64,000 bases of DNA from contig NW_003546283.1 of NCBI RefSeq assembly GCF_000090795.2, positions 347,209 to 411,208 of the forward strand, read 5' to 3'. Positions 11,101 through 20,315 of this stretch are shown piece after piece. A model generated the notes under the pieces. That model had not been told where the DNA came from. It saw only the letters and a list, made by a program, of their open reading frames with translations, and did no database searches. The DNA comes from Amphimedon queenslandica (taxonomy: Eukaryota; Porifera; Demospongiae; Haplosclerida; Niphatidae). Positions within the stretch are counted from its first letter, which is position 1; every line of letters starts with the position of its first letter. The translations under genes were made by a program, and so were the position numbers.

Positions 11101-14100
11101 GACTTTCTTTGATGTAGTGTGATGGAGAGTACAATGATATTAGCAATGAAACCCACCACTGCTTCAACTGCAAATACTGCAGCTAGTACTGGACCATTGA
11201 TACTACCAGTAGCAGTGAAATTGTAATCCATTACGGCAAGATGCAGTGGCTGTCAACTTGTAGTCAAAACTAATTTTTTGAATGTGCATTTTACTTATAA
11301 ATGTAGTGGATTTATCTCTAATTGAAGCCCAATGTGCAAATTGTAGCTTAATTAGTGTTAAGATTTACAAACAACTTTAGAAAAACAACATTGCAAAAAC
11401 ATTTTATACAGTATTGTGTATTGAAAGATACATGTAGTATAGGAAAAAGTCTTATACTAGTTTGATCTTATTTTTTAAAAGTTATTCTGGACTTGAAGGC
11501 GAATATCTCAACTTCTTTATTTGAGTCTGGACAAACTTCTTTAATGATGTCATGGACTTTGTTATGTCTGGCCTGAAATATGATTGGATCAATGGGGTTG
11601 TTATTATATTGAGCTGAAATGCAACCATACTAGTTGCATGTACTTCATTAGGGAATGCGATTGAAACACTTAAAATACCTATAGTCATAGAGACTCCATA
11701 GCATATTCCATAGGCAAGAAGCATTGATCCAAATATTCCAAAAAGTTTCATTTTTTTCAAGTGATAGACATTTTCTCCTGCTATTTCTGATTGGTCGCGT
11801 ATAAATTTGCAAGTGAAGCAGAACGTCCAAATCGACGTGACTATAATTGTGATGATAAAGATTGAGAATATGAGCGAACAAAATCCAATATAAGCTGGGT
11901 GGTCTTCAAGCGTAATGTAACAAGCTCCATAGCGAAATCCATAATCATTATCAGACGCTCCCAAAGCTGATGGCAGTGCTAGTATGAAAGCAATGATGAT
12001 CCATAGAGCAACTGTGACTGTCAGTGCTACCCATGGTTTCATGAACCTCTTGTAGAAATGTGGCTTAGTGACGAAGAGACACTTATCAAATGATATAGCA
12101 GCTAGCACTCCTATTGTGATGAAGACTATGAACCAGTTACTGGTTCCTGAGAAAATGCAAGTTGCTCTTCTCACTTCAAAGGTGCTTCCGTATATCCATT
12201 CTCCAGCTCCTGTAGCAACTGTGGTCATTGGAAGGTACACCAATGCATCCAAGAGATTCGATAAAAGGAGAGAAGTGAAGAATATTGTTGACGGTTGTTT
12301 GAAGGACTTTCTTTGATGTAGTGTGATGGAGAGTACAATGATATTAGCAATGAAACCCACCACTGCTTCAACTGCAAATACTGCTGCTAGTACTGGACCA
12401 TTGATATTACCAGTAACAGTAAAATTGTAATCCATTGCAGCAAGATACAATAGTGACTCTAGTTTTTGCCAGTGACTGATCAATATTTTGACGTTACTTT
12501 AACTTGTTTTTAAAATATATCCAGAGGATGTTTTTCTATTTTGATGCACTGAAGTACCTGGTGCAAATAGACAGGGTTCTTGTTTGCCTACTGTAGTGTT
12601 TACCTAAAGTGGCTAACAATTTTTTGAGAGAAAAAACAGATAATTAGCACAAGAAGCTTCAATGTGTCAAAAAACATTGGCTTCTTTTTATTTTGCTTTC
12701 AAATACATATTTTTAATCTCAGTTGTATAGTCTCGTTTTAGTTTATCTTCAACCATATTTTTTGCAGTTGTAGTTAAGCTAATTTTATATTTTTTACATA
12801 AGTTGATAACTATTGTTAATGAATGTTTGAATGGACGGAAAACTTATAACCATTGGCATTCATTAGCAATCACTTTAATTGCTTAGTTTTGTGTGAGTGT
12901 GTGTGAAAGAGTGTGTGGCCAAATGAGGTCATAGTGCTATCACTTAGTGCATTAATGGGCTAAGTAAATGTGACCATAATTGACAAAAAGTACCTTATGG
13001 TGGATTTTTAAATTCATCATTATAATGAAAAATATCAACCTGTGGGTGCTTTGTTGGACAACCATTGTTTCTAAAAGTTACATAGTAACTTTTTGCATCC
13101 TCTGGAGTAATTTTATGATAAATGGAGCTCAGGAAGTTGGATTTTTTTGGGCATAAAGACAAATTTCACTACCCGCCATAAGGTACCTTTTGTCAATTAT
13201 GGTCACAAATGATCTGTACAGCTACAGTGTATATTACCATGTACAACTGCTTCAGTAGTGGGTTATGGTCAGACTATTATTGTCTTTCTGATCAAAGTCC
13301 TCATTAGAGTTCAAGATGTCATCATTCTTTGGTGGTATCTGTATCACTTGTTAGTGGTCGGCTCTGATAAGTCTGCAGTGGTTTATGGTCACATTCCTAT
13401 CATTGAGATCAGTAGGAGACAGTGCATCTGTTTGCTTAAACCGATTATGTTTATCTTCTTAAAGTTTCAATATTACTGAAATGTTGTTTAATCGTTTATT
13501 AAATTTAATTTTTATTCAACTTCAGGTTCATATACACATTATTTGTATTAATTTACTGATAGACATAACCGTGACTTCAAAAAGCAAGTTTTAGCACAGT
13601 TTTGTCATAATGGCATAGCATTTCCATTTATTGGATTTTTATGAATTAAAGTTGCTCAAAAATGCATTGTCTTGGGCCAAATTTTGTCGAAAATGTCAAA
13701 GAGAGAATTTTCTATTTTTATGACATTTTTTGATTTGTATACATGTACTTATGTTGTGTAGCAAGTTTGAGTTAATTCTGAGTAAGATTGGATTTTTTAC
13801 AAATTTTTAAAAGTTGCTCCAAAATTGGGTAAAAGTCCCTGTACTATAGTACATGGTCACGGGCTAAATTTTGGCAAAATTGACAAGAAGAGAATTCTTC
13901 ATTTTTATTACATTTTCTGATACATATACATGTACTTATGTTGTGTAGCAAGTTTGAGTTGATTCCGATTAAAATTAGATTTTTTATGAATTTTTTAAAG
14001 TTGCTCCAAAATCAGGTAAAAGTCCCTGTACTATAGTAGTACATGGTCACGGGCCAAATTTTGGCAAAATTGACAAGAAGAGAATTCTCCATTTTTATTA

Positions 14101-16019
14101 CATTTTCTGATACATATACATGTACTTATGTTGTGTAGCAAGTTTGAGTTGATTCCAATTAAAATTGAATTTTTTATGAATTTTTAAAAAGCAAAAACAT
14201 GCCAAAATAGTATTTTTAACTGATATTACTTTAACATGGTCTAATTCTAATTGACCCCAAGTCTGATGTGTACTGAGCACATATCTATATCTAATTAAAA
14301 TATTGTCATACTTTGTGCTAGTTTGTAATACATTAAAGTGTAGAATCGCCTCTGGATCAGCCAATTAGGTATATCCTCAGTATTTAATTTCTACAGCACC
14401 AGTGACCTCTGACACAGTCAAATGATGCTCACAAGATAGTCATGGGACCGTCCAATTTGTACGACATTGTGTAATAGTTGTTTCTATGAAGAGAAGACTT
14501 GTGTGTAGTCTGTCTGGTCTGTGACACCAGTTCCAATATATAATTTAAAGGTTGTCCTGATTAGTCTGAGGCGTGTGCTAGCTGTCTCGATGAGACATAG
14601 TGTTTTCATCATAAAATCAATGAGTATTGCATTAATAGTTTATAGTACAATTAGAGTATAGTCATTTATCCAGTTTTATAGCCTGTATACGGTCAAACCT
14701 GTCTATTCCGGACACCTTGGGACCAAATAAAACTGTCCTTATTATAGAGGTGTCCTTATTTCAGAGGTTCATTAATACACATTTATATTGTATTGGAACT
14801 GATACTACCTGTCCTGATTATAGAAGTGTCCTTATTTTAGAGTGTCCACAATAGCAGGTTTGACTGTATGTTGTATTGACCCTTCTGGTTATACTCCAGC
14901 TATAGGCTAGCTTTGCTATAGTCTGTGTGTCTCTGACCTGTCCTCAAGCTAATGAATCCTTCTTGTAGAGTTTAATAAGGCTAATGTTAGTTCCAGACTT
15001 TAACATCAACAACAACCTCCTTCATATTCATGAGGCTAGACTCACTTTTAAGCGAAGCCGCTCAATCCTAATTCTTATTTGATCAATGGCATCGAGAATC
15101 ACGAGCAACCAAAGTTTAGTCTATGCTTTGTTCCAGAAAACATTCTGTAAGTAATTACTGCTTAGCACACAAACACTTAGGCTAGTGTTTGCTCACATAA
15201 GCACCTGTGACACATAATTGCTTTGCATGCACATGTATAGTAAATAGGTATTTAATTTGACTTTGGTTCATCTGTATTGAGGGCCATGCATCTATTGTTG
15301 CATCATTACATTCAACAGCTCTCAGCCTGGACTATGGAATATCGCCCAGCAACAAAGTCGGAATAAGCTTTCATTCCTTCCTGATACTTCACGCCCAAGT
15401 AACCATGTCTCACACAAATGTATGGCATTGTGTAGTACACTTGTTCTAAGAAATATTGTCTTCCTCTCTTCCTGCAATACACAATCCACATCATCCTTTC
15501 TCCTTTTTATCATCGCTATGGTTACAAGTGGCAACTGCTGGTTACCATGGACACTGTGATTTCGATTCCTTGTAGCTTCTATCTCATCAATGGTTGATCA
15601 ACCTTGCTAGTTTATCATTATATCATAGTTGTGCAATTTTTTGTGAATGATTATGACATTCAGTAATGCTTCATTGATTGTAGCTGTGATAGACCAATTA
15701 CCTGTGTGGTATTTGTGAATGACGCCTTTTGAACTAATGTTATAATTGATATCAGTAAGTTTAATTGTATTTGTCCACATAGCATTATGACAAAGGTAGA
15801 AACTGAATTATTCTCATATTCCAATTATGATACTTTAGTTATCATTTTTCTAAATTTGTGTGTGGACGGTTTCTTGTCAAGTAGTGTGTTTCCATTAATG
15901 TCTCATAATTTATTAAATTTTGACTAATTATAGCTCTAAACCAAAGATTATCTCACTAATGCTATGCCTCTTCATTTGAACTATTACATAAAGCCCAATA
16001 CTCACTTTTTAATTCTTAT

Positions 16020-16061
<42 letters not shown>

Positions 16062-16104
16062 TCTCTCTCTCTCTCACTCTCTCTCTCTCTCTCTCTCTCT
16101 CTCC

Positions 16105-16182
<78 letters not shown>

Positions 16183-18361
16183 GTCTCAATGTATTAAAGT
16201 TTAACCGAGTCTACTGAGCTTAAAGCCAGTGAATATGATACTAATACACTTTGTTATTATAATATTAACCTCCTAAATCCATCATCATCATCATCTGGAC
16301 ATATACCATTACATACACATCCTGCATACCATCATCATCATCATCATCATCATCATCATTATTATTATTATTATTTATAATACATGTGTTATTATTGCTA
16401 ATGATATTATGATGTTTATCTAGCGTGATGTCACTACCTTCATTTTTTCACTCTAGATACAAGGTTATCATTACCGAAGTTATTCTAAAAGTATTTCAGG
16501 ATACACTGGTATCTAAGCCCAAACTATCTCTACTAAAGCGTAACAAGTGAGTTTCTTTTGTGAATATTGCATAACCTGTGTATTTCATTGTATGGTCCAT
16601 GTAAGTAATTACTGATAATAAGTCTGTTTAAGGTAACTATAATGACATAATTATTGACATTTGAACAGGTAGCCCTAATCTAATTAGTCTTAGCACCTGC
16701 TTCTAGAATGTATGTACAGATGTGTGTGTGACTGCATGTATTTATGTATGTGTGTGTGTCTGAGTTGAATCTATTGTTCATGTACATATGTATTGTCTGC
16801 ATTTATATGTGTCTGCATGTATCTATGTGTGTGTTCATGTACATATGTATTGTCTGCAATCTGTGTGTGTGTATTTTTGTGTGTGTCTGTTTATACCAGT
16901 AATACCACATGTGCCTATGTCTGCATTTATATGTACTATTTGTGCATGTACATGTATATGTGTCGGCATGTATGTGTGTGTGTACATATCTATGTCTGCA
17001 TGTGCTATGTATGTATTGTGCATGTGCAAAGTTCTTGTTTGTCTACACGACATCACTGACTTACTTGTCTCTGTGTGTGGTATAAGTGTCTTTATGTCGA
17101 TCCAATTATACCTGACGTTATGGAGTGTGTGTGTACACATGCATTTTGCAGTGGTCAAACTCTCTGTGAGCTCAGCGAATGTTTGTTGGATGCTTTTGTC
17201 ACGGATTCATTAAGTGATGGGAAAGTAAGTAATTTTTCAATAGTAAACTTCCTTTCTTTTATTTTTATTTTGTCTTTCTCTTGTCAATTGATCTTTTGTT
17301 TCTCCTCCTTTTTTTCTTTCTCTCTCCTTGTATGCTATACTTATTTATGACACATTCTTCTCTCTCTCTTTCTCTCCCTCCCTCCCTCTCTCTCTTTCTC
17401 TCCTTCCCTCTCTCTCTCTTTCCTTCTTCACTGAAGCTGATGGATGAGTTGTCTGTTAATTGTTGTGCCATACTCTATGAGTTATCAAGAGTTATACAAC
17501 AGGTTAGACTGACAGCTGCTAGCAGTCCGCCAAAACACTCACAGACAGTAGTCTTGTCAATAGGACACATAAAGGAGTAGAAGAGAAACATACAGATCAT
17601 TCAGACATACTTATAGACAGAAGCCACTCATAGTAAATGTCCACTTAATGGGCATCCTTTTGTTCTGGCAGTCAGTGGAGTATGTCTGTGTGTGTGTGCA
17701 ATTAGCTTTTATTATTTCAGTGCTGGAATAAGGAATGCAATGTTTGCAAACCTTGCTATACAATGAGAGGCTATATGTGGATCGAATAGTGAGAGAAATA
17801 GTTGGGATATTTTCTCTGACTTTATAAGGTTTAAGCATGGAACAAACAATAGGCTGAATTAAAGCTATGGGCTAAGTTCTTATAGGAGAAAAAAAATATC
17901 CTTTTTTTATATTGTCATATCTTATCGTTTTTGATTGCTACTAGACTTTGATTTTATTAAATAAATAATTAATCAACTAATGACATATTTTTCAGATGAA
18001 CTGGCGTGGAGGCTGCTCCTTTAATTTATCCGATTGGTCGCAAAAATGTAGCACTAACTCTGGCCTGGTAAGTATAACTACAATAACTGTAATCATTACT
18101 TCATTGCAGCCACTACTTCTTAGCAAGATGATCAACAATCAGATATCAGCTCTTTCCAGTGATACTGATTCAACGGTTAACACTGCGTTAATAAACTCTA
18201 GCACTATACCACTGCTTCTCATTTGGGTGACTGCTAGTTCTCAAATTTTAGAAATGTGTAGATCCAGATATAAAGAAGAGTTTCAATATGCCATACAATC
18301 TATTGGTGTCATTTTGATAAGTGAAAAACTGAAACGTCTACGTACTTTAATACTAAGCTGA
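5198..18361 (+). CDS. C12orf56: C12orf56-like protein
   Basis: Orthologue call rests on remembered family sequence; function is unknown. Exon 1 (5198-5449) starts MATSTSVPTSRFDGK and holds a small-sheet region ending KIRLLLALSDILSV. Exon 2 (6969-7238) starts PDFLSGKEQE, matching the human PEFLSSPDRE region. Exon 3 is 7331-7368 and exon 4 is 7874-8086 (QRYHSLKSDLYSAQ, cf. human SQLKSEL). Later exons lie near 15060-15131, 16457-16547, 17150-17224, 17437-17502, 17998-18069 and 18109-18361. The last ends RYKEEFQYAIQ, cf. human YREEFRYFI. The exon 4 to 15060 junction does not close in phase, so one exon in the intron 8087-15060 is probably missed. That intron contains three GPCR genes on the other strand. 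The last intron is about 40 bp. Confidence 0.7.
5490..6415. repeat. Family A tandem repeat, about 187-bp units, five copies with a 374-bp higher-order period
   Basis: The anchor TCCATTTTTATTACAT recurs at 5575, 5763, 5949, 6137 and 6323, giving alternating spacings of 188 and 186 bp. Alternate units are closest to each other (units one and three of each pair differ by few bases), so the array grew as a dimer. Each unit contains the palindromic core CTGTACTATAGTAC and ends near TTGATTCCGATCAAAATTGG. It lies in intron 1 of C12orf56. Confidence 0.9.
6467..6985 (+). repeat. 64-bp minisatellite carrying a copied 3' splice site, about eight units
   Basis: Units are spaced exactly 64 bp (anchor TCAATCAATG or TGAATCAATG at 6477, 6541, 6605 and so on to 6925). 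Every unit ends in GATCAGCCTGATTTCTT (one has GATCAACC). The last unit runs directly into C12orf56 exon 2, whose first codons are CCT GAT TTC TTA after the AG at 6967-6968. The exon boundary is therefore part of the repeat unit. Confidence 0.9.
7568..7836. mobile_element. MITE-like inverted-repeat element
   Basis: Left end TTTAAGGCCTTTCTACACT and right end AGTGTGGAAAGGCCTATAAA form imperfect terminal inverted repeats, with a second inner pair (GGTTCAAACTGGTTT against AAACCAGTTTCAAACC-type sequence near 7765-7785). Total length is about 270 bp and no transposase is encoded. It ends about 38 bp before the acceptor of C12orf56 exon 4. Family is not identified. Confidence 0.65.
8090..8948. other. 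Intron sequence between C12orf56 exon 4 and the GPCR cluster
   Basis: Non-coding, AT-rich. I see no supported exon, element or RNA gene here. Confidence 0.5.
8949..9890 (-). CDS. Intronless rhodopsin-like GPCR, copy 1
   Basis: 313-residue single-exon seven-transmembrane receptor. It starts MDYNFTTTGNINGP with N-glycosylation sequons, then TM1 GFIANIIVL, TM2 LILSNLLNVL, a conserved TM3 cysteine in RRATCVFAG, the second extracellular-loop cysteine in YGPCYIAF, and TM7 ending IQSYFRPDI. The usual DRY is FDKC and NPxxY is replaced by SYFRPDI, so it is a divergent class-A-type receptor. Ligand unknown. It lies antisense in the large C12orf56 intron, first of three tandem copies, and its sequence is very close to copy 2 over the whole coding region and into the 3' flank. 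Confidence 0.85.
   Translation of the reverse strand: MDYNFTTTGNINGPVLAAVFAVEAVVGFIANIIVLSITLHQRKSFKQPSTIFFTSLILSNLLNVLVYLPMTTVATGAEEWILGSTFEQRRATCVFAGIISWINVYVITGVLAAISFDKCLFITKPYFYKRFMKPWVALAITVTLWIIVALMFTLPSLGFGEYDYLFDYGPCYIAFRRNRGYVIFCISLLLSFIIIIIITSIWTFCFIRRFIRDHSAMEGDSVYNTQRLKLFGIFGSMLLAYGTCYGPVIIIGFISFAIQIPEELDAATIVAFHAIPTMTALIQSYFRPDITKPLASFKNAICSKLNAAHSSSN
10287..11231 (-). CDS. Intronless rhodopsin-like GPCR, copy 2
   Basis: 314-residue paralogue of the neighbouring receptors, starting MDYNFTATGSINGP. It shares the FDKCLFITKP end of TM3, the disulfide cysteines (RRATC and YGPCY) and the TM7 tail IQSYFRPDITKPL. TM2 keeps the class-A aspartate (LLDALIYL), which copy 1 has replaced with Asn. 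It is nearly identical to copy 1 through TM1-TM5, so duplication was recent; the main differences are in intracellular loop 3 (SEKGGD against SAMEGD), TM6-TM7 and the last ten residues. Confidence 0.85.
   Translation of the reverse strand: MDYNFTATGSINGPVLAAVFAVEAVVGFIANIIVLSITLHQRKSFKQPSTIFFTSLILSNLLDALIYLPMTAIATGAEEWILGSTFEQRRATCVFAGIISWINVYIITGVLAAISFDKCLFITKPYFYKRFMKPWVALAIIVVLSIIVTLMFTLPSLGFGEYDYLFDYGPCYVAFRRNRGYVIFCISLLLSFIIIIMVTSIWTFCFTHRFIRDHSEKGGDSVYNTQRLKLFGIFGSMLLAYGTCYGSVIVTAFISYGIQIPEEVDAATIVAFHANPIVTALIQSYFRPDITKPLKSFKNAICSKLKKMACSFSN
11482..12435 (-). CDS. Intronless rhodopsin-like GPCR, copy 3 (more divergent)
   Basis: Third receptor of the cluster. I place the start at MDYNFTVTGNINGP (12435), matching the other two, although an in-frame Met lies at 12483. 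The N-terminal half (TM1-TM2, FDKCLFVTKP) is almost the same as its paralogues. The second extracellular loop (GASDNDYGFRYGACYITLED) and TM6-TM7 have diverged strongly. This pattern suggests either relaxed or ligand-driven divergence of the extracellular face or partial gene conversion of the 5' halves. Stop is about 1 kb from the start of copy 2. Confidence 0.85.
   Translation of the reverse strand: MDYNFTVTGNINGPVLAAVFAVEAVVGFIANIIVLSITLHQRKSFKQPSTIFFTSLLLSNLLDALVYLPMTTVATGAGEWIYGSTFEVRRATCIFSGTSNWFIVFITIGVLAAISFDKCLFVTKPHFYKRFMKPWVALTVTVALWIIIAFILALPSALGASDNDYGFRYGACYITLEDHPAYIGFCSLIFSIFIITIIVTSIWTFCFTCKFIRDQSEIAGENVYHLKKMKLFGIFGSMLLAYGICYGVSMTIGILSVSIAFPNEVHATSMVAFQLNIITTPLIQSYFRPDITKSMTSLKKFVQTQIKKLRYSPSSPE
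12969..13207. mobile_element. MITE-like foldback element
   Basis: Terminal inverted repeats of about 30 bp: GTGACCATAATTGACAAAAA at the left and the complement ending TTTGTCAATTATGGTCAC at the right, continuing into ACCTTATGG/CCATAAGGT. The flanks read AAAT on both sides, a candidate 4-bp target duplication. About 236 bp long, no coding capacity. Confidence 0.75.
13640..14195. repeat. Family A repeat, about three copies
   Basis: Same 187-bp unit as at 5490-6415, with GTCCCTGTACTATAGTAC and ATACATGTACTTATGTTGTG anchors. One unit has an extra GTA next to the palindrome (CTATAGTAGTACATGG). Confidence 0.85.
14691..14866. mobile_element. MITE-like element with TA-flanked termini
   Basis: Left end CGGTCAAACCTGTCTATTCC and right end reading as its approximate complement (CACAATAGCAGGTTTGACTG), each bordered by TA. 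Internal motifs GTCCTTATTATAGAGG and GTCCTTATTTCAGAGG are repeated. About 176 bp, non-autonomous; TA flanks suggest a Tc1/mariner-like mobiliser, which is inference. Confidence 0.65.
15312..15534 (-). other. Unassigned open stretch, possible small exon
   Basis: In an intron of C12orf56 the minus strand is open in two overlapping frames. One reads MMWIVYCRKRGRQYFLEQVY with a continuation through GYLGVKYQEG to a stop; the other starts MPLVTIAMIKRRKDD. A TTGTGTATTGCAG acceptor-like sequence lies at its upstream edge. I recognise no family. It may be chance, a small antisense gene or one exon of a decayed gene. Confidence 0.2.
16023..16187. repeat. Long (CT)n microsatellite
   Basis: About 165 bp of CT with three small interruptions (CA or CCC), in an intron of C12orf56. 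A (CAT)n/(ATT)n run follows at about 16330-16377. Open frames of repeated Leu-Ser here are artefacts. Confidence 0.95.
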
Positions 18362-18397
18362 TATAGTATGAAAAATATTAGTACATTTCACTGTTTA

Positions 18398-20023
18398 TCA
18401 TTTATCTTCATCATTAACATTATTATTATCATCGTTGTTGTTGCTGTCATTGTTATTGTTTGCTTCTTTGGGTATCTCGTTATTCTCCTTGTCACTATTA
18501 CCCTCCTCGTCCTCCTCGTCTTCACCATATTTACTGTATACCTCAGGATATTTTTGAAAGCATTCCTATAAAATGATAAAGTTTACTGACAGTCTGGCAC
18601 ACATAGGCAAAATTATGTGATCTATGTAATTCCATGATGCATGTACATTTCATTTATGAATAATATCTATGTTGTCTGTTATTTTGACTTACTTGCATTA
18701 CTTTAAATTGCTCTAAACAGTCAGAACCTTTCATTTCTTCTTTACTGTAATGGAAGCAGCCAAAAGCTTCTTTAAATTCACTACCACAAGGGCCATTAGC
18801 CATACCGCCTACATAAAAAATTGTCAAGGTAATCATATCTATGGTAAAATTTTCAAAAATATTTTTGATAGTCAGTGTCAAATTTGCTCAAAAATCTTGC
18901 CAAAGTCCCTGTACTCTAGCACATGGTCACGGGCCAAATTTTTCCAAAATTAAAAAGGAGAGAATTTTCCATTTTTATAATATTTTCTGATACATATACA
19001 TGTTCTTATGTTGTGTAGAAAGTTTGAGCTGATTCCGATCAAATTTGGATTTTTTATGAATTTTTAAAAGTGCTCCAAAATCGGGTAAAAGTCCCTGTAC
19101 TATAGTACATGGTCTCGGGCCAAATTTTGCCAAAAATGAAAAGTAAAGAATTCTACATTTTTATACTATTTTCTGATGCATATACATGTTCTCATGTTGT
19201 ATAGCAAGTTTGAGCTGATCAGACCAAAATTTGATTTGTTACAAATATTTAAAGTTGCTCAAAAAGCCAAGTACATGTTGTCTATTGTATTGCTTCTCAG
19301 CTCATGAAGCTCATGCTATTTACCTCATTTAATATGCTTTGTGGGAAACCCTGTTTAGAAGCACAAGTAGTATAAGCTTAAATTAACTATTGATCAAAGG
19401 CATAGAATTGTGTAATGGTTCAAATGGAAGCTTCTACTTGGTCAAATACACTCCCTTCCTTAACAGACTGGGATTTTAACCATTATTATTTCATGTAAAT
19501 GATGATGAAATATCCATTTAGCATTTATTCATGTTTCTCGGGAAACAGCTGCTGTTGCACTTTTAAATTGAAAGTCCAAAGCACAAAACAAGGTATCAGG
19601 TAACGTGGGAAGTACATGTATGCATGTAGATAGATATGTACGATTGTACATATACATGCATAATGATGTCATCTAGTTATTATGAATTATTACCTAAGCA
19701 GGGACAGTCCCAGTTTATTGATCCATCTGGGGCAATAAGTCCATATGTCTCCTCATCCTCGACTAATGTTTTTATGTTCTCTGGATCCTTTGCATCCTCT
19801 CTTGTCAAAAACAGAGACTTGTCCTTGCCTAGAGACGTCAATATGGTATAATAGTGATATATAAGTATTGTTATAAAATGGCGGTGGCTATAAAAATAGT
19901 GGAGCTCATAAAGGATTTAGAAAGCATTTAAGCAAGATACATTAAAATACTAATAGTTTTCTGTCCATAATAAAACAACCAGCACTTGTAAATGGACTTA
20001 CCATCTCTCTTGCAGTATGACAT
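18398..20023 (-). CDS. CHCHD4: Mitochondrial intermembrane space import protein MIA40/CHCHD4
   Basis: Oxidoreductase that traps and oxidises cysteine-rich precursors in the mitochondrial intermembrane space, recycled by ALR/GFER. Four exons: 20002-20023 (MSYCKRDG), 19694-19826, 18693-18808 and 18398-18565. The redox CPC motif is in INWDCPCLG, followed by [20 protein letters not shown] and [20 protein letters not shown]. The two CX9C helices ([11 protein letters not shown] and [11 protein letters not shown]) are intact. The C-terminal tail is acidic and Asn-rich ([16 protein letters not shown], then [15 protein letters not shown]), coded by ATT/GTT-like simple sequence on the plus strand. No N-terminal membrane anchor, as in animal forms. 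Stop lies 36 bp from the convergent C12orf56 stop. Confidence 0.93.
18880..19262. repeat. Family A repeat, two copies, in a CHCHD4 intron
   Basis: Two diverged units with AAGTCCCTGTACT(CT/AT)AG and CATATACATGTTCTTATGTTG anchors, in the intron between exons 2 and 3 of CHCHD4. Confidence 0.8.
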
Positions 20024-20315
20024 AGTGCAGTGACACGTGTGGTGGGCGGTGCTTCCCCGCCCAGCTAGGTACTGTGGTAATGCAAATTGCAATACCTTTG
20101 GTTTCTGCAGTTCAGACAGTGTCTCGGACAGTGTCTGTGCTCTCTGATACAGCTACTACAGTGTCTTCTCTATTAGGTACTACTAGACAGTCACAGGCTA
20201 GACACACACACACACACACACACATTTATTGATCTTAGTGTAATCTGTCGATTTTTGATCTCTACAGCTGTTAGAGCTCCCTCCCTTTTCTGTCTACTAC
20301 AGAGTAGCTGCGGCC
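20024..20315. promoter_or_regulatory. Bidirectional promoter interval of CHCHD4 and POLN
   Basis: 292 bp separate the head-to-head start codons. The interval is GC-richer than its surroundings, holds a (CA)n run at about 20201-20224 and no clear TATA box. A mirrored CGGGGAAGC/GTGGGCGG segment lies next to the CHCHD4 start. Shared promoter function is inference from layout. Confidence 0.5.

Larger units (their letters stand above)
12484..15059. other. Distal part of the large C12orf56 intron
   Basis: Holds a MITE-like foldback (12968-13207), a family A array (13640-14195), a second MITE-like element (14691-14866) and otherwise AT-rich unique sequence. A missing C12orf56 exon may hide here, but I could not locate it. 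Confidence 0.5.

Noticed and set aside
15964-16197. Open frame of alternating Leu-Ser
   Set aside because: It is the translation of a (CT)n microsatellite; similar Leu-Ser or Arg-Glu frames at 32025-32230, 38563-38883 and 40216-40410 are the same artefact.
16788-17213. Cys/Val/Tyr-rich open frames on both strands
   Set aside because: They translate GTGT/ATGT/ACAT simple sequence upstream of a C12orf56 exon; only the last part (GQTLCELSECLLDAF) is a real exon.
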